Positions 41,550-50,968 are shown, counted from the first letter of the stretch. The stretch: 64,000 nt of DNA from Pseudomonadota bacterium (GCA_018819925.1 JAHJPG010000110.1:1-64000), one strand, 5' to 3'. Made by a program: numbers and translations. The notes: generated by a model not told the origin, from the sequence alone.

Positions 41550-43058
41550 ATGATTCGCCTTCTTGAGAGCCTTCCCCCGAAACTGGCCCCGCCCTCTTGT
41601 AACAGAGCGCGGCTGCGCCTGCTGGGCCACGTTCTGCTCATGGCCGCCCTTTTGGCCGGTTTCGCGCTCAATGCCGCCCACAACCTGCCCAGCCAATCCA
41701 TAGACCACGACGCCACCCACTATCTATGCATGGCCCACAATCTGGTGCACCATGGCACCATCAGCGCCCAGCGAACCCTGACCCCCATGCCCTGGCTGGA
41801 AGCCTGGCGCTCGCCCGGCTATCCCGCCTTTTTGGCTCTGGGAGTGGCCTTGGTTCCCGGCCTGAGCGATCACGCCCTGCCCTCATTTTTGCGGGCCCCC
41901 TTGTTGCCGCTCAAAAAATGGCAACTGGGCTGGCTGCTCATCACGGCCATCGCCGCCGGAGTCTTTGTCTGGCGGCGCACCGGCTCTCCCTGGCCGGGCT
42001 ACCTGGCCTTCGCCCTCATCGCCTACAGCCCGGCCATGCTGTACTTCATCAACCGTTTTTACAGCGAGGCGGGCGCGGCCATAGTGGTGCTGTTTCTGTC
42101 CCTGGCCATGCACCGGGCGGTGCGCCGTCCCAGTTGGTGGGCCTTTGCCCTGGCCGGGTTGCTCCTGGGGCTGGGAGCCCTCACCAGGGCGGCCCTGATG
42201 TATTTATGGCTGCCGGCGGCGGTGTTTTTCCTGCTGCTGGCCTGGCGGGGAGGCCTGCCCCGGGGCAAGATGTTGGCCGGCCTGGCCCTGTTCACCCTGG
42301 CCTTCGCCCTGCCGGTGGGAGCCTGGATGGCCCGCAACCACTACCACTTCGGGCACTGGATGCTCTCCTTCCGGGGGGGCCAGGTCTTGGACATCCGGGC
42401 CAACCACGCGGCCATGACCCCCAAGGAGCACCTGGCCGCCTTCATCTACTACACGCCCTGGGTCTACCTGAACCCCCTGGTTCATGAATCTCCCACGCCT
42501 GGCCTGGACAGCTACGACCCGCCCAAGCATCAAAAGCTGTGGGGGACCGATATCTACCAGGCCACCCTGGGCAAGGTGCTGGAGCCCCGCGACTTCAACC
42601 GCCTGAGAGTGCAGAACCGGGGCGACACCTTTGAGATGATCGGCCAACACACTTGGGCCCGCCACACCAAATGGCTGGGCCACTACACCGTGGGCGACAC
42701 CCACAGCCAAAAAGTGGCCATACGCAAGATTTTGGCCGACCCCGGCGGCCACCTGCTGGCCTCGGCGCCCCTGGCTTGGCGAGGCTTGTTCGTGGACCTG
42801 TGGTGGGTGGCCTTGCCCGGCTTCGCCTGTTTGTTCTACTTGGGGGTGTCTTCGCTGCGTAGGCGGGACTGGCCCTTGACCGCCTTTGTGCTGCCGGCCA
42901 TTTTCCTTTTCAGCTTCCACAGCCTGATCACGGTGAACGCGGCGCGCTTCAACTCGCCCCTGGTCCCGGTGCTGGCGGTTTGCCTGGGCCTGTGCGCCCA
43001 CCGGTTGGCGCGGCGCTGGCTGGGGCGGCGCGCGCCCAAGGAGCCGGATCATGCCTGA
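41550..43058 (+). CDS. GT39-like membrane glycosyltransferase
   Basis: The 502-residue protein is a compact GT-C enzyme with about 10 helices. GGAG lies 4 bases before the ATG. The first loop reads SQSIDHDATHYLCMAHNLVHHG with D52 and D54 near the expected catalytic position. A mid-length periplasmic loop (GGQVLDIRANHAAMTPKEHL onward) follows helix 8 and the protein ends in a basic cytoplasmic tail. It overlaps the DUF362 gene by 8 bases. It should act on a lipid-linked sugar at the outer face of the inner membrane. No soluble domain is attached, unlike most GT-C proteins nearby. Confidence 0.78.
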   Translation: MIRLLESLPPKLAPPSCNRARLRLLGHVLLMAALLAGFALNAAHNLPSQSIDHDATHYLCMAHNLVHHGTISAQRTLTPMPWLEAWRSPGYPAFLALGVALVPGLSDHALPSFLRAPLLPLKKWQLGWLLITAIAAGVFVWRRTGSPWPGYLAFALIAYSPAMLYFINRFYSEAGAAIVVLFLSLAMHRAVRRPSWWAFALAGLLLGLGALTRAALMYLWLPAAVFFLLLAWRGGLPRGKMLAGLALFTLAFALPVGAWMARNHYHFGHWMLSFRGGQVLDIRANHAAMTPKEHLAAFIYYTPWVYLNPLVHESPTPGLDSYDPPKHQKLWGTDIYQATLGKVLEPRDFNRLRVQNRGDTFEMIGQHTWARHTKWLGHYTVGDTHSQKVAIRKILADPGGHLLASAPLAWRGLFVDLWWVALPGFACLFYLGVSSLRRRDWPLTAFVLPAIFLFSFHSLITVNAARFNSPLVPVLAVCLGLCAHRLARRWLGRRAPKEPDHA

Positions 43059-44109
43059 GGTCTTTTGCCGCGCCGTTGCTCCGCCCACCGAGGCCGGCAT
43101 GGCCTCGGCGGTGGAGGATGTCCTGGATTTCGCCGGGCTCACCCCCGGGGAACTGGGGGCCCGCTGTCTGGTAAAGATCAACGCCATGAGCCAGGAGGTA
43201 TTGCCCGGGCGCAACACCAGCCCTTGGCTGGTGGAGGCGGTGCTGGGCCAACTGGTGCGGCGATTCCCCGCCACCACTTTTGTCCTGGCCGACAGCGACG
43301 TGGCCGGCTATCCCCAGTTCGCCCGGGCCTGCCTGCACTGGGGCTACTTGGACATCGCCGCCCGCCACGGGGTGAAGATCGTCAACCTGGCCCGCCAGGA
43401 ATACCGCGAGGTGTCCACCGGCAACGAGGCCTGTCCCGTGCTGGCCTTTCCCCAGGCGGTGTTCCAGGCCGACAGCATCGTCAATCTGCCGGTGATGAAA
43501 ACCCACGTGCTCTCGGGCATATCCTGCTGCCTCAAGAACCACTGGGGGCTGCTGCCCCGCTTGCGCTACCAGTTTCACCAGCGGGTGCACGAGGTCATCG
43601 CCGAGATAAACCGCCAGGTGGACCAGACGGTGTTCAACATTCTGGACGCCACCGTGGCCATGGAGGCCAGTGGCCCCAAGACCGGCCTGCCCCGGGTCTG
43701 CGGGCTCATCCTGGCCGGGCGGGACCGGGTGGCCACCGACAGCGCGGCCCTGGACTACATGGGCCTGCCCCGGGACATGGCCCCTCACCTGGCCCTGAGC
43801 CAAGAGGCGGGCGTGGGCAGCCTGGCCTACACCCGGGCCGGGGACGCGGTGCAGCCGGCGGGCTTCATCCCGCCCCAGTTGGGCCAGGACCTGGTGTCGC
43901 TTCTGGAGCGCCGCCTGCGGGCCGTGCCCGGCCTGGGCAAGATGCTATACCGCCCGGAGATAGCCCCCTTGCTGGGCTGGGCGGGCACTCAATACAATGA
44001 GCAGGTATGGTTCCGCCGCCACGGACGCGCCTTGCTCCAGGAAATCTTGCACGGCTCGCCCTGGGGCGAGCAATACCGGCGGCTGCCCGGCTGCCAGGGG
44101 AGGGATTGA
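43051..44109 (+). CDS. DUF362 domain protein
   Basis: The 352-residue protein shows the DUF362 pattern: VLVKIN-like opening (ARCLVKINAMSQEV), FVLADSDVAGYPQ, VNLPVMKTHVLSGISCCLKNHWGLLPR and AGRDRVATDSAALDYMGL. Some DUF362 proteins carry ferredoxin domains; no CxxCxxC cluster motif is present here. The function of this family is not known to me. It overlaps the GT-C gene by 8 bases and is followed by a secreted protein after 3 bases, so it belongs to this glycan operon. Confidence 0.85.
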   Translation: MPEVFCRAVAPPTEAGMASAVEDVLDFAGLTPGELGARCLVKINAMSQEVLPGRNTSPWLVEAVLGQLVRRFPATTFVLADSDVAGYPQFARACLHWGYLDIAARHGVKIVNLARQEYREVSTGNEACPVLAFPQAVFQADSIVNLPVMKTHVLSGISCCLKNHWGLLPRLRYQFHQRVHEVIAEINRQVDQTVFNILDATVAMEASGPKTGLPRVCGLILAGRDRVATDSAALDYMGLPRDMAPHLALSQEAGVGSLAYTRAGDAVQPAGFIPPQLGQDLVSLLERRLRAVPGLGKMLYRPEIAPLLGWAGTQYNEQVWFRRHGRALLQEILHGSPWGEQYRRLPGCQGRD

Positions 44110-44112
44110 GCC

Positions 44113-45072
44113 GTGGCCATGACCCGACGCCTGACGGTCTGGACCCTGGCTTTGCTTCTGCTGCTGGCCGCCGCCCCGGCGCTGGCCGGGGCCGATCCCC
44201 TGGCCGGGGACCATGCCCCCCTGCCCGGCCCTAAGTGGAAGCTCTACGAGAGCCGCGGGGTGAGCCTGGCGGTGCCCCAAAAATGGTACGGCTTTTTCTA
44301 CGTGGGCCTGCGCCACTTCTACGGCTGGTGGGCCCGCAAGACCGAGCCTCTGTACACCGAGATGGAGTTTTCCCTTTTCCAATTGGCCCAGTTGCCACAG
44401 CCGGGCCTGGCGGATCAGGTGCGCACCGTGGCCTTGGGACAGGCCCACCTGGCGGGACGCCCCGCCCTGGTCTTTGAACAAACCGAGTTGGAGGGCACCG
44501 GCGACGCCCGGCGGCGGCGCATTCTGGTCCTGAAACAGGTTTTGCCCGGGGGCGGCAGGCTCTGGGCCCTGGCAGACAGCGACAAGAAGAAATGGAACCA
44601 AAACCAGCCCACTCTGGATGCCATTTTTGCCTCGTTGCGCATCGAACCTTTTTTCTTCGTGCTGGGACCCCAGTGGCGCTTCGTGGAGTGGCGGGGGATG
44701 TATATTTCCCTGCCCTGGTCCTGGGAGGGGCGCAGCCTGCCTTCGGGCTACGCATGGGAAGGCGGCGCGGGCCAAGGCCGCGCCATGAGCCTGGAACTGC
44801 ACCTGGACGCCCTGCCGCCGCTGGAGGGTTACGCCGCCCTGGGCCAGTCTGTGGTGGACCGCCGGACGCTGGACCTATACCAGCGCCAGGGGCCTGGCGG
44901 CTACGAACTGTTGGCCGTGACCCACAACCGCTTGCCGAACGGCCGCTTCCTGTGGGCCCGGGGCAGCCTGCGCGGCAAGGTGGGGGCCCGGGACTGGACC
45001 CTGCTGGGGCCGGCCCTCAAGACCATGCTGCGCTCCCTGCGCATCGATTGGGACCTCTACCCCGTCAAATAG
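44113..45072 (+). CDS. Secreted protein of unknown function
   Basis: The 319-residue protein has a clear signal peptide (RRLTVWTLALLLLLAAAPALAGA) with probable cleavage after ALA. The mature part is organised as two similar halves, each with an aromatic-rich segment (VSLAVPQKWYGFFYVG and MYISLPWSWEGRSLPS) and a beta-rich continuation (LADQVRTVALGQAHLAGRPALVFEQTELEG; the second half has RTLDLYQRQGPGGYELLAVTHN). A duplication is plausible. The start may be GTG 44113 or ATG 44119. It is not recognised beyond this; location in the periplasm next to GT-C and DUF362 suggests a glycan-related role. Confidence 0.7.
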   Translation: MAMTRRLTVWTLALLLLLAAAPALAGADPLAGDHAPLPGPKWKLYESRGVSLAVPQKWYGFFYVGLRHFYGWWARKTEPLYTEMEFSLFQLAQLPQPGLADQVRTVALGQAHLAGRPALVFEQTELEGTGDARRRRILVLKQVLPGGGRLWALADSDKKKWNQNQPTLDAIFASLRIEPFFFVLGPQWRFVEWRGMYISLPWSWEGRSLPSGYAWEGGAGQGRAMSLELHLDALPPLEGYAALGQSVVDRRTLDLYQRQGPGGYELLAVTHNRLPNGRFLWARGSLRGKVGARDWTLLGPALKTMLRSLRIDWDLYPVK

Positions 45073-45074
45073 GC

Positions 45075-46109
45075 CTATTTTTCAATGAATATGTCCGGCC
45101 AACGGTCGTTGGCCTGGTTCTGGGTCAGGCGCAGGGCCTTTTCCCAGGGCTGCCCCAGTTGCCACAGGAATATCTCGTAGTCGGCGATGTCGTGCTCGTG
45201 GCCCTTGGCCGCCGCTCCCCACACCATCCACTTGCCGTCCGGCGACAGGCGGGGGAAGTATTCGTGGCTGAAATCGCCGGGCAGGTCCATGAGCACCAGG
45301 GGCTTCACCGGGTGCAGCGCCGAGTGCAAAATGCGGTTGCCCCCGTTGCCGCCGTTTTCCACCCACAGCACCCTGCGGCCGTCCGGGTACCAGGTGAGCT
45401 CGCAGCCCCCGGCGATGCGCTCCATCTTCTTGGTGGCCAGGTCCAAAACCATGGTGCCCGAGAGCTTGCCCCGGGCGGTGAAAGCCAGCAGGCCGCAGTT
45501 GATCGGGTTAAGCTCCGGGGTGTAGGGCCTCCCCTGCACCGGGGGTTGGGCGGCGTCGTAGAGCATGACCTCCCCGCCGGTGGCCAGGTCCTTGAGCATC
45601 ACCCGGCTGCCGCGCAAAAAGCTGATCTTGCCCGCTCCCACCCATTGGGGGTAGTTGGCGTCTTTGGCCGCCAACTGCTCCTGGCCGGTTTCCAGGTCCA
45701 GGATGTAGGTGTCCCAGGGGTCCAGGTCGCGTTCGCTGACCCACAGGCGCTGGCTGCGGGCGAAGACGATGCGCTTGCCGTCCGGCGAAAAGCGGCTGTA
45801 AAACTCCACCCGGTCGTTGTGGGTGAGGCGGAAGAACTCCATGTCCGGCAGGGTGAGCATGTAAAGCTCGTGGTTGCCGCTGCGGCTGGAGGACCACACC
45901 ACCTTGGCCTTGAGACCCCGGGTGCCCTGGCGGACCGCCGCTTTTTGCTCGGGGCTCAGGCCGCCCACCACCTTGCCCAGCACCAAGTCCCCGAAGTGGG
46001 AATAGAGATAGCGAGGACCGAAATGCACCAGGGTGACCACCAGCATCAGGGCCAGCACCCCCATGATGATCCAGTGCTTCATCGGCTGCTTTTTAAGCTT
46101 GCTCTTCAC
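45075..46109 (-). CDS. TolB-like WD40/PD40 beta-propeller protein with N-terminal membrane anchor
   Basis: The 344-residue protein has an N-terminal helix (HWIIMGVLALMLVVTLVHFG) after a basic stretch, so it is probably anchored with its bulk in the periplasm. The repeats VVWSSSRSGNHELYMLTLPD, SRFSPDGKRIVFARS and FPRLSPDGKWMVWGA are PD40 blades as in TolB. It is the last gene of a five-gene operon headed by asparagine synthase and overlaps the flippase-like gene by 17 bases. It faces the secreted protein gene with a 2-base gap. Binding partner unknown. Confidence 0.82.
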   Translation of the reverse strand: MKSKLKKQPMKHWIIMGVLALMLVVTLVHFGPRYLYSHFGDLVLGKVVGGLSPEQKAAVRQGTRGLKAKVVWSSSRSGNHELYMLTLPDMEFFRLTHNDRVEFYSRFSPDGKRIVFARSQRLWVSERDLDPWDTYILDLETGQEQLAAKDANYPQWVGAGKISFLRGSRVMLKDLATGGEVMLYDAAQPPVQGRPYTPELNPINCGLLAFTARGKLSGTMVLDLATKKMERIAGGCELTWYPDGRRVLWVENGGNGGNRILHSALHPVKPLVLMDLPGDFSHEYFPRLSPDGKWMVWGAAAKGHEHDIADYEIFLWQLGQPWEKALRLTQNQANDRWPDIFIEK

Positions 46110-47169
46110 GGTCGCTCTCTCGCGGCTTTATCAGGCTAAGGGCCACCAGGGCCACCCCTCCCAGGGTGTAGTCGATCACTTGAGTAAGCAGGTGCAGGCC
46201 AAAGGGTATCAGGGCGGCCTGGGTGGCCGCCAGCCCGGCACCCCGCAGGGTGGCCATCATCACCCCCTCGTAGGCCCCGAACCCGGCCAGGCCGCTGATG
46301 GGCAGGCTGGCCGTGGCCTCGGCGGCCACCAGGGCGAAGAGCACCAGGGGGAATGTGAGCTGGGCCGCCTGGTCCGGCCACTGGGCGGCCAGCCCGGCAA
46401 CCAGCAGATACAGGGCCAAATATTTGAGGGCCCGGATGGCCACCGACACCAACAGCACCCGGCCGTAGACACCCTGGCCCTTGACCCGGTTCACGTCCCC
46501 GGCCATGGCCGCCAGCTCCTCGGCCAGGCGGCGGCCCCAATGCCCGGCCTTGCCCGTCAGGCGCAGGGCCAGCCAAGCGACCAGCCGGGCGATGAGGGCC
46601 AGCACCTTTTCCAGCAGATACAGGGCCAACCCGGCTATGACCGCCAGCGCCCCCAACAGGGCCCAAAGCAAGGGCGCCTGGTCCCCGGCGGCCATACTGT
46701 GCAGCACGATGGCCAAGAAGAACAGGGGCAGCATGCCGATGAGGTCGAAAATGAAAGAAAAGGCGAAGGAGCTGAAGCAGGCGGGCAGGCCAACGGCCAG
46801 CTTGCGGTTTAGAAAAACGATGTAGGCCAGGCTTCCCGAACGGGCGGGCAGCAGGTCCACGAAAAGGTTGCTCACGAAGGTGACCGCCACCAGGCCCATG
46901 AAAGGCGGGGGCTTGTCCAGGCTGGAGGCCGCCAAGAGCAGGCGGTAGCGCAGGGCCTTGAGCAGCATGGAGCCCAAGAACAGCGCCAGGAATCCCGCCA
47001 GCCAGCCCCAGTGCAGACCCCGGTAGAGGTTCAGCCAGTCTTCCAGAGTGGTGGTGCGAAACAAATACCAGAACAGGGCCCCGGTAAAGCAGGCGGCCAC
47101 CAGCAACGAAACACCGGCCCTCCATCTTTTGTAGAAGGGCCGGTTTTTTCCGTTGCCAAGGCTTGGCAT
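46093..47169 (-). CDS. LPG_synthase_TM (AglD/UPF0104-like) flippase-related membrane protein
   Basis: The 358-residue protein has about 8 helices and the family signature in variant form, NLFVDLLPARSGSLAYIVFLNR, where the usual G-E-x-x-R reads G-S-x-x-Y. A late LPISGLAGFGAYEG turn is typical. Loss of the glutamate and arginine in the signature may alter its substrate. It sits between a methyltransferase (15-base gap) and the TolB-like protein (17-base overlap). It is the third of four such proteins in the window. Confidence 0.82.
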   Translation of the reverse strand: MPSLGNGKNRPFYKRWRAGVSLLVAACFTGALFWYLFRTTTLEDWLNLYRGLHWGWLAGFLALFLGSMLLKALRYRLLLAASSLDKPPPFMGLVAVTFVSNLFVDLLPARSGSLAYIVFLNRKLAVGLPACFSSFAFSFIFDLIGMLPLFFLAIVLHSMAAGDQAPLLWALLGALAVIAGLALYLLEKVLALIARLVAWLALRLTGKAGHWGRRLAEELAAMAGDVNRVKGQGVYGRVLLVSVAIRALKYLALYLLVAGLAAQWPDQAAQLTFPLVLFALVAAEATASLPISGLAGFGAYEGVMMATLRGAGLAATQAALIPFGLHLLTQVIDYTLGGVALVALSLIKPRESDREEQA

Positions 47170-47184
47170 ATCTTTAACCGAAAA

Positions 47185-48171
47185 CTATCCCTTTTTGGTG
47201 CCAGCGATGGTGAAGCAGTTGAAGCGCAGTCCGAAAGGCACCCAGATCAACTGGGACAGCACGCAGGAGGCCAGGCTGGGCCGGGGAAAGGGAGGCACGC
47301 TGCCCTCCTTGGGCCCCAGGGAGCCGGCCAGCTTGACCATGCCGTCGGCCACCGCCCTCATCACCGGGAAGCCGTCGAAGGTGGAGCGGAAGCGGGAGTA
47401 TTCCGGCTGCTGGAAGGCGTAGAAATAATCGGTGATGCGCAGGGGGGCGAAGGCTCCCTTGTACTCCAGGCCGGTCTCGTCGAACCAGCGCAGCACCTCC
47501 TGGGCCGAGTGCAGGCTCTCGTGGGGGAACCCGAAGATGTCGTAGGCGATCTGCTTGGTGTTCAGGCCGTGGTAGCGCTTGTCCAGCTTGCGCAGGGTGC
47601 CGCCGAACAGGCGCTCGCCCCACTCCACCCGCTTGTCGATGTCCGCCCCGCCCAACCAGCGGCAGATGGTCTGCTTGGTCCTCAGGGTCCGGCGGGAGAA
47701 GGAGTTGTACAGGCTCACCACCACCACCCCGCCGGGCTTGGTGGCCCGCACCAAATGCTTGAAGCCGCGCAGGGGATCGCCGGTGTGGTGCAACACCCCC
47801 ACCGAGTAGGAGTAGTCGAAGTAGTTGTCGGGCAAGGAGCAGTTGAGGATGTCCATCTCACGGAAATCGGCGTTATGGTAGCCGCCCTCGGCTTTGCGCT
47901 GGTTGGCAATGGCCAAGGACCCCTTGGACAGGTCGATGCCCTGGACCTCGGCCGCGCCCTGTTTGGCGTACCACATGGCGTATTCGCCGGTGCCGCAGCC
48001 CATGTCCAGGACCTTCTTGCCCTGATAGTCGGACGGCGTCACTCCCAGGCACTTGAGCCGCCAGCCCATCTCTTCGTCGGTCTCGCGGTTAAGGGGCCAA
48101 GGATGCTCCGAGTACATGCCCACCACGGTCTCTTGGATCTTCTTGATCTCCGGTGACAGATCGCCTTGCAC
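47185..48171 (-). CDS. SAM-dependent methyltransferase with C-terminal extension
   Basis: The start is GTG 48171 behind AGGAG with 10 bases spacing, giving 328 residues. Motif I is VLDMGCGTGEYAMWYAKQGA, motif II/III FDYSYSVGVLHHTGDPLRGFKHL followed by TKPGGVVVVSLYN. The C-terminal third is unlike common methyltransferase tails and ends in a hydrophobic stretch (SLASCVLSQLIWVPFGLRFNCF), suggesting membrane contact. It follows the acetyltransferase by 41 bases in the asnB operon. Target probably a glycan or peptide; not identified. Confidence 0.86.
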   Translation of the reverse strand: MQGDLSPEIKKIQETVVGMYSEHPWPLNRETDEEMGWRLKCLGVTPSDYQGKKVLDMGCGTGEYAMWYAKQGAAEVQGIDLSKGSLAIANQRKAEGGYHNADFREMDILNCSLPDNYFDYSYSVGVLHHTGDPLRGFKHLVRATKPGGVVVVSLYNSFSRRTLRTKQTICRWLGGADIDKRVEWGERLFGGTLRKLDKRYHGLNTKQIAYDIFGFPHESLHSAQEVLRWFDETGLEYKGAFAPLRITDYFYAFQQPEYSRFRSTFDGFPVMRAVADGMVKLAGSLGPKEGSVPPFPRPSLASCVLSQLIWVPFGLRFNCFTIAGTKKG

Positions 48172-48212
48172 TTGCTCTAATCTCCTTTGAGGCCCTTGGG
48201 GCGCGGTACGCT

Positions 48213-48974
48213 TCAGTCTTGTTCCCCGCGGGTTTTTATCACCTTTGCCGGCGCCCCGGCCACCACCGCGTTGTGCGGCACATCCTTGGTCACGACGGCC
48301 CCGGCCGCGGCTATGCCGCCGGCCGCCATGCTAACGCCCCCCAGGACGCACACCTTGGCGCCCAGCCAAACGCCCTGGCCGATGACCACGCCGCCGTCTT
48401 GGGCTATGCCCTGCTGTCCGATGGGTATGTCCAAACGGTCGGTATTGTAGTTGCCACCCCCGACTATATAGCATTGCGGCCCGATGACCACATCCGCCTC
48501 CACCTTCACCGGATTGCCGGCGGCGGAGTGGATTATGGTCTTGGCCCCGATGCCCACCCGCTCGCCTATCTCGATGCTGCCCATCTTGGCCGAGAGCATC
48601 ACGTCGTTGGCCAGGTTCACGTCGTCGCCCAGCACCAACGCCTTTTCGGTGTCCGGGTTGCGCCCGTCCAGGATGCAGCCCTCGCTGACCACCACCCGCT
48701 CACCCAGGCGTATGCGCCCGGGGTGACGCAGCACCACCCCGGTGGCGAACATCACCCCCTGGCCGCAGGAGGCGAACAGGCGGGGCCACATGAGCTTGCG
48801 CAAAAACAGCCCCAGAGCCCCGGGGCAATTGGTCAAAAACATGCACAGCTCGAAGTAGACCAGGCGGCCCCAGGAGCGCGAGCCCACGATGAGGTCCTGA
48901 TAGCCCTTGAGGGCACCGCCCCCTCCGGTGGCCATCTGGTGGGTCTTATATGGTTCCTGCTTGGAATCGGCCAT
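48213..48974 (-). CDS. Acyltransferase with left-handed beta-helix (hexapeptide repeats)
   Basis: The 253-residue protein has an N-terminal helical part of about 75 residues and then hexapeptide repeats (GVVLRHPGRIRLGERVVVSEGCILDG, IGIEIGERVGIGAKTIIHS, VIGQGVWLGAKVCVLGGV, GIAAAGAVVTKDVP). It ends with the family's AVVAGAPAKVIK. Such enzymes add acetyl or other acyl groups to sugars. AAGGTAAATCC precedes the ATG. It lies between asnB and a methyltransferase, pointing to decoration of the glycan made here. Confidence 0.9.
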   Translation of the reverse strand: MADSKQEPYKTHQMATGGGGALKGYQDLIVGSRSWGRLVYFELCMFLTNCPGALGLFLRKLMWPRLFASCGQGVMFATGVVLRHPGRIRLGERVVVSEGCILDGRNPDTEKALVLGDDVNLANDVMLSAKMGSIEIGERVGIGAKTIIHSAAGNPVKVEADVVIGPQCYIVGGGNYNTDRLDIPIGQQGIAQDGGVVIGQGVWLGAKVCVLGGVSMAAGGIAAAGAVVTKDVPHNAVVAGAPAKVIKTRGEQD

Positions 48975-49021
48975 GGATTTACCTTGCCTGACAGGCGGTT
49001 AGCTTAGGGAGAAAATATCAC

Positions 49022-49034
49022 GCCCCGCCGGGGC
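49022..49034 (-). terminator. Hairpin after asnB
   Basis: GCCCC-GGC-GGGGC on the minus strand, 18 bases after the asnB stop, is followed by GTGATATTTTC. The tail is only moderately T-rich, so partial termination or attenuation before the downstream acyltransferase gene is the likely effect. Confidence 0.4.
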
Positions 49035-49051
49035 TGTCCACTTGAGGCTGT

Positions 49052-50917
49052 CTAGTTTTCGAAGAAGCGGCGATGCCACAGGGCGGCGTTCATCAGGGCC
49101 CACAGCACGTGGTTGTGGTTGTGGGTTCCGGCCAGGTGTTCGGCCATGAGCCGGTTCACCGTGGCCGGTTGCAGATATTCGGTGACCAGGGGGCTGGTGG
49201 TCAAGAGCTCGCGCATCACCGGTTGCAGTTGGTCGCGCAGCAGATTCTTGACCGGCAGGGAGTAGCCCTGCTTGCCCCGGAAGGCCACCCGGTCGGGCAC
49301 CAGGCCCCGAATGGCCTGACGCAGGATGTACTTGGTGGTGAAGCCCTTGAGCTTGAACCAGGAAGGCAGGCTGGCCGTAAATTCCACCACTTCGTGGTCC
49401 AGGAAAGGCACCCGCACCTCCAGGGAGGTGGACATGGACATCTTGTCCACCTTCATGAGCACGCTGTCGGCCATGGCCAGCTTTAGGTCCAGATAGACCT
49501 CCCGGTCCAGGCGGTCGCTGGAGTTGCAGTGGGCCAGCACCGAGCGGATGGGCGCGAAGGGGTCGTTAAGGTTGAGCTGGGCCGCGGCCTCGGCGTTGAA
49601 AAGCTCGCCGGCCAGGGCCGGGGGCAGGAAATACTGCCAGCGCAAGTGCTCGCCTTCCCGGGGCAGCACGCAGCCCTCCAGAAAGCGCTTGGCCACGTTG
49701 ATGGCCCCTTTCTTCTGGGGCTGGTCTGGCAGCAGCGAGGCCAGGCGGTGCAGCAGGGGGGCGCAGCCGGGCAGGCGATTCAGGTACCCCGCCGCCTTGG
49801 AGGCCTTGAAGCGGTCGTAGCCCGCGAAGATCTCGTCGCCGCCCTCGCCGGAGAGCACCACGGTCACCGTCTCCTTGGCCTTGCGGCAGATGAGCATCAG
49901 GGGGATGGCCGAGAGGTCGGTCATGGGCTCGTCCAGGTGGTAGACCGCGCTCTGTAAATCCTCCATGGTCAGGCCCTCGATCATCAGCACCGTCTGATCG
50001 GTGCCGTAATACTGGGCCATGTCGTTGGCGTACTCCAGCTCGCTGAAAGTTGGGTCGGGATAGGCGATTGAAAAGCTGCGGATGTGCTCCACCCCCAGCT
50101 GGCGCATCAGGGCCACCACGGTGGTGGAGTCCAGCCCGCCGGAGAGGAACACCCCCAGGGGCACGTCGCTCATCAGGCGGCGCTTGACCGCCAGCCTGAG
50201 CAGGGAGCGCAGCTCCTCCACCGCCTCCTCGGGCCGGGAAAAGCGCGGAGCGAACTTCACGTCCCAATACTGGGTTTCGGTGAAGTTGCCGCTGTCCATG
50301 TCGAAGATGGCGTAGTGGCCTTGGCGTAGCTTGTTCACCCCGGCGAAAAGGGTGCGCGGGGCGGGCACGTATTCGTAGCCCAGATATTGGTGCAAACCGG
50401 GCAGGTCCACCCGGCGCTCCAGGCCGTCCCAGGCCAGCAGGCCCTTGATCTCGTTGCTGAAGATGAGCTTGTTGCCCGCGTGGTGGTAGTAGAGGGGCTT
50501 GATGCCCAGGCGGTCGCGGCCCAGCATGACGCGCCGCCGTTTGCTGTCTAGCACCGCGAAGCAGAACATGCCCATGATGCGTTCGATGACCCCGGGCCCC
50601 CACTGCTCGTAGCCGTGCAGCACCACCTCGGAATCGCTGTCGGAGCGGAACACGTGGCCAGCGTCGATCAACTCCTTGCGCAGATCCAGATAGTTGTATA
50701 TCTCGCCGTTGACCACGATGCGCACGTCGCCATGCTCGTTGACCATGGGCTGGCGGCCTCGCTCAGACAGGTCGATGATGGACAGGCGGGTGTGCCCCAG
50801 GCTGGCCCCGCCGCCCACGTAATCGCCGTGGGCGTCCGGCCCCCGGTGCGCCAGGCGCTCGTTCATGGCCTGGATCAGGCCTTGGTCTTCCCAGCTGAAT
50901 CCGTTGATGCCGCACAT
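49052..50917 (-). CDS. asnB: Asparagine synthase (glutamine-hydrolysing)
   Basis: The 621-residue protein begins MCGINGF, so C2 is the glutaminase nucleophile. RLSIIDLSERGRQPM is in the glutaminase domain, and SGGLDSTTVVALM is the PP-loop that activates the carboxylate as an acyl-adenylate. EVRVPFLDHEVVEF is the family's conserved C-terminal motif. AsnB-type enzymes in polysaccharide operons often amidate uronic acids or other carboxylates rather than aspartate, and this one leads an operon with acyl- and methyltransferase genes. The start lies 51 bases from repeat element D. Confidence 0.93.
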   Translation of the reverse strand: MCGINGFSWEDQGLIQAMNERLAHRGPDAHGDYVGGGASLGHTRLSIIDLSERGRQPMVNEHGDVRIVVNGEIYNYLDLRKELIDAGHVFRSDSDSEVVLHGYEQWGPGVIERIMGMFCFAVLDSKRRRVMLGRDRLGIKPLYYHHAGNKLIFSNEIKGLLAWDGLERRVDLPGLHQYLGYEYVPAPRTLFAGVNKLRQGHYAIFDMDSGNFTETQYWDVKFAPRFSRPEEAVEELRSLLRLAVKRRLMSDVPLGVFLSGGLDSTTVVALMRQLGVEHIRSFSIAYPDPTFSELEYANDMAQYYGTDQTVLMIEGLTMEDLQSAVYHLDEPMTDLSAIPLMLICRKAKETVTVVLSGEGGDEIFAGYDRFKASKAAGYLNRLPGCAPLLHRLASLLPDQPQKKGAINVAKRFLEGCVLPREGEHLRWQYFLPPALAGELFNAEAAAQLNLNDPFAPIRSVLAHCNSSDRLDREVYLDLKLAMADSVLMKVDKMSMSTSLEVRVPFLDHEVVEFTASLPSWFKLKGFTTKYILRQAIRGLVPDRVAFRGKQGYSLPVKNLLRDQLQPVMRELLTTSPLVTEYLQPATVNRLMAEHLAGTHNHNHVLWALMNAALWHRRFFEN

Positions 50918-50968
50918 ATTCGCCCTCGCTGTCCGGCCCGGGGGTCGCCCCAGGCGCGGGAGTTGGCC

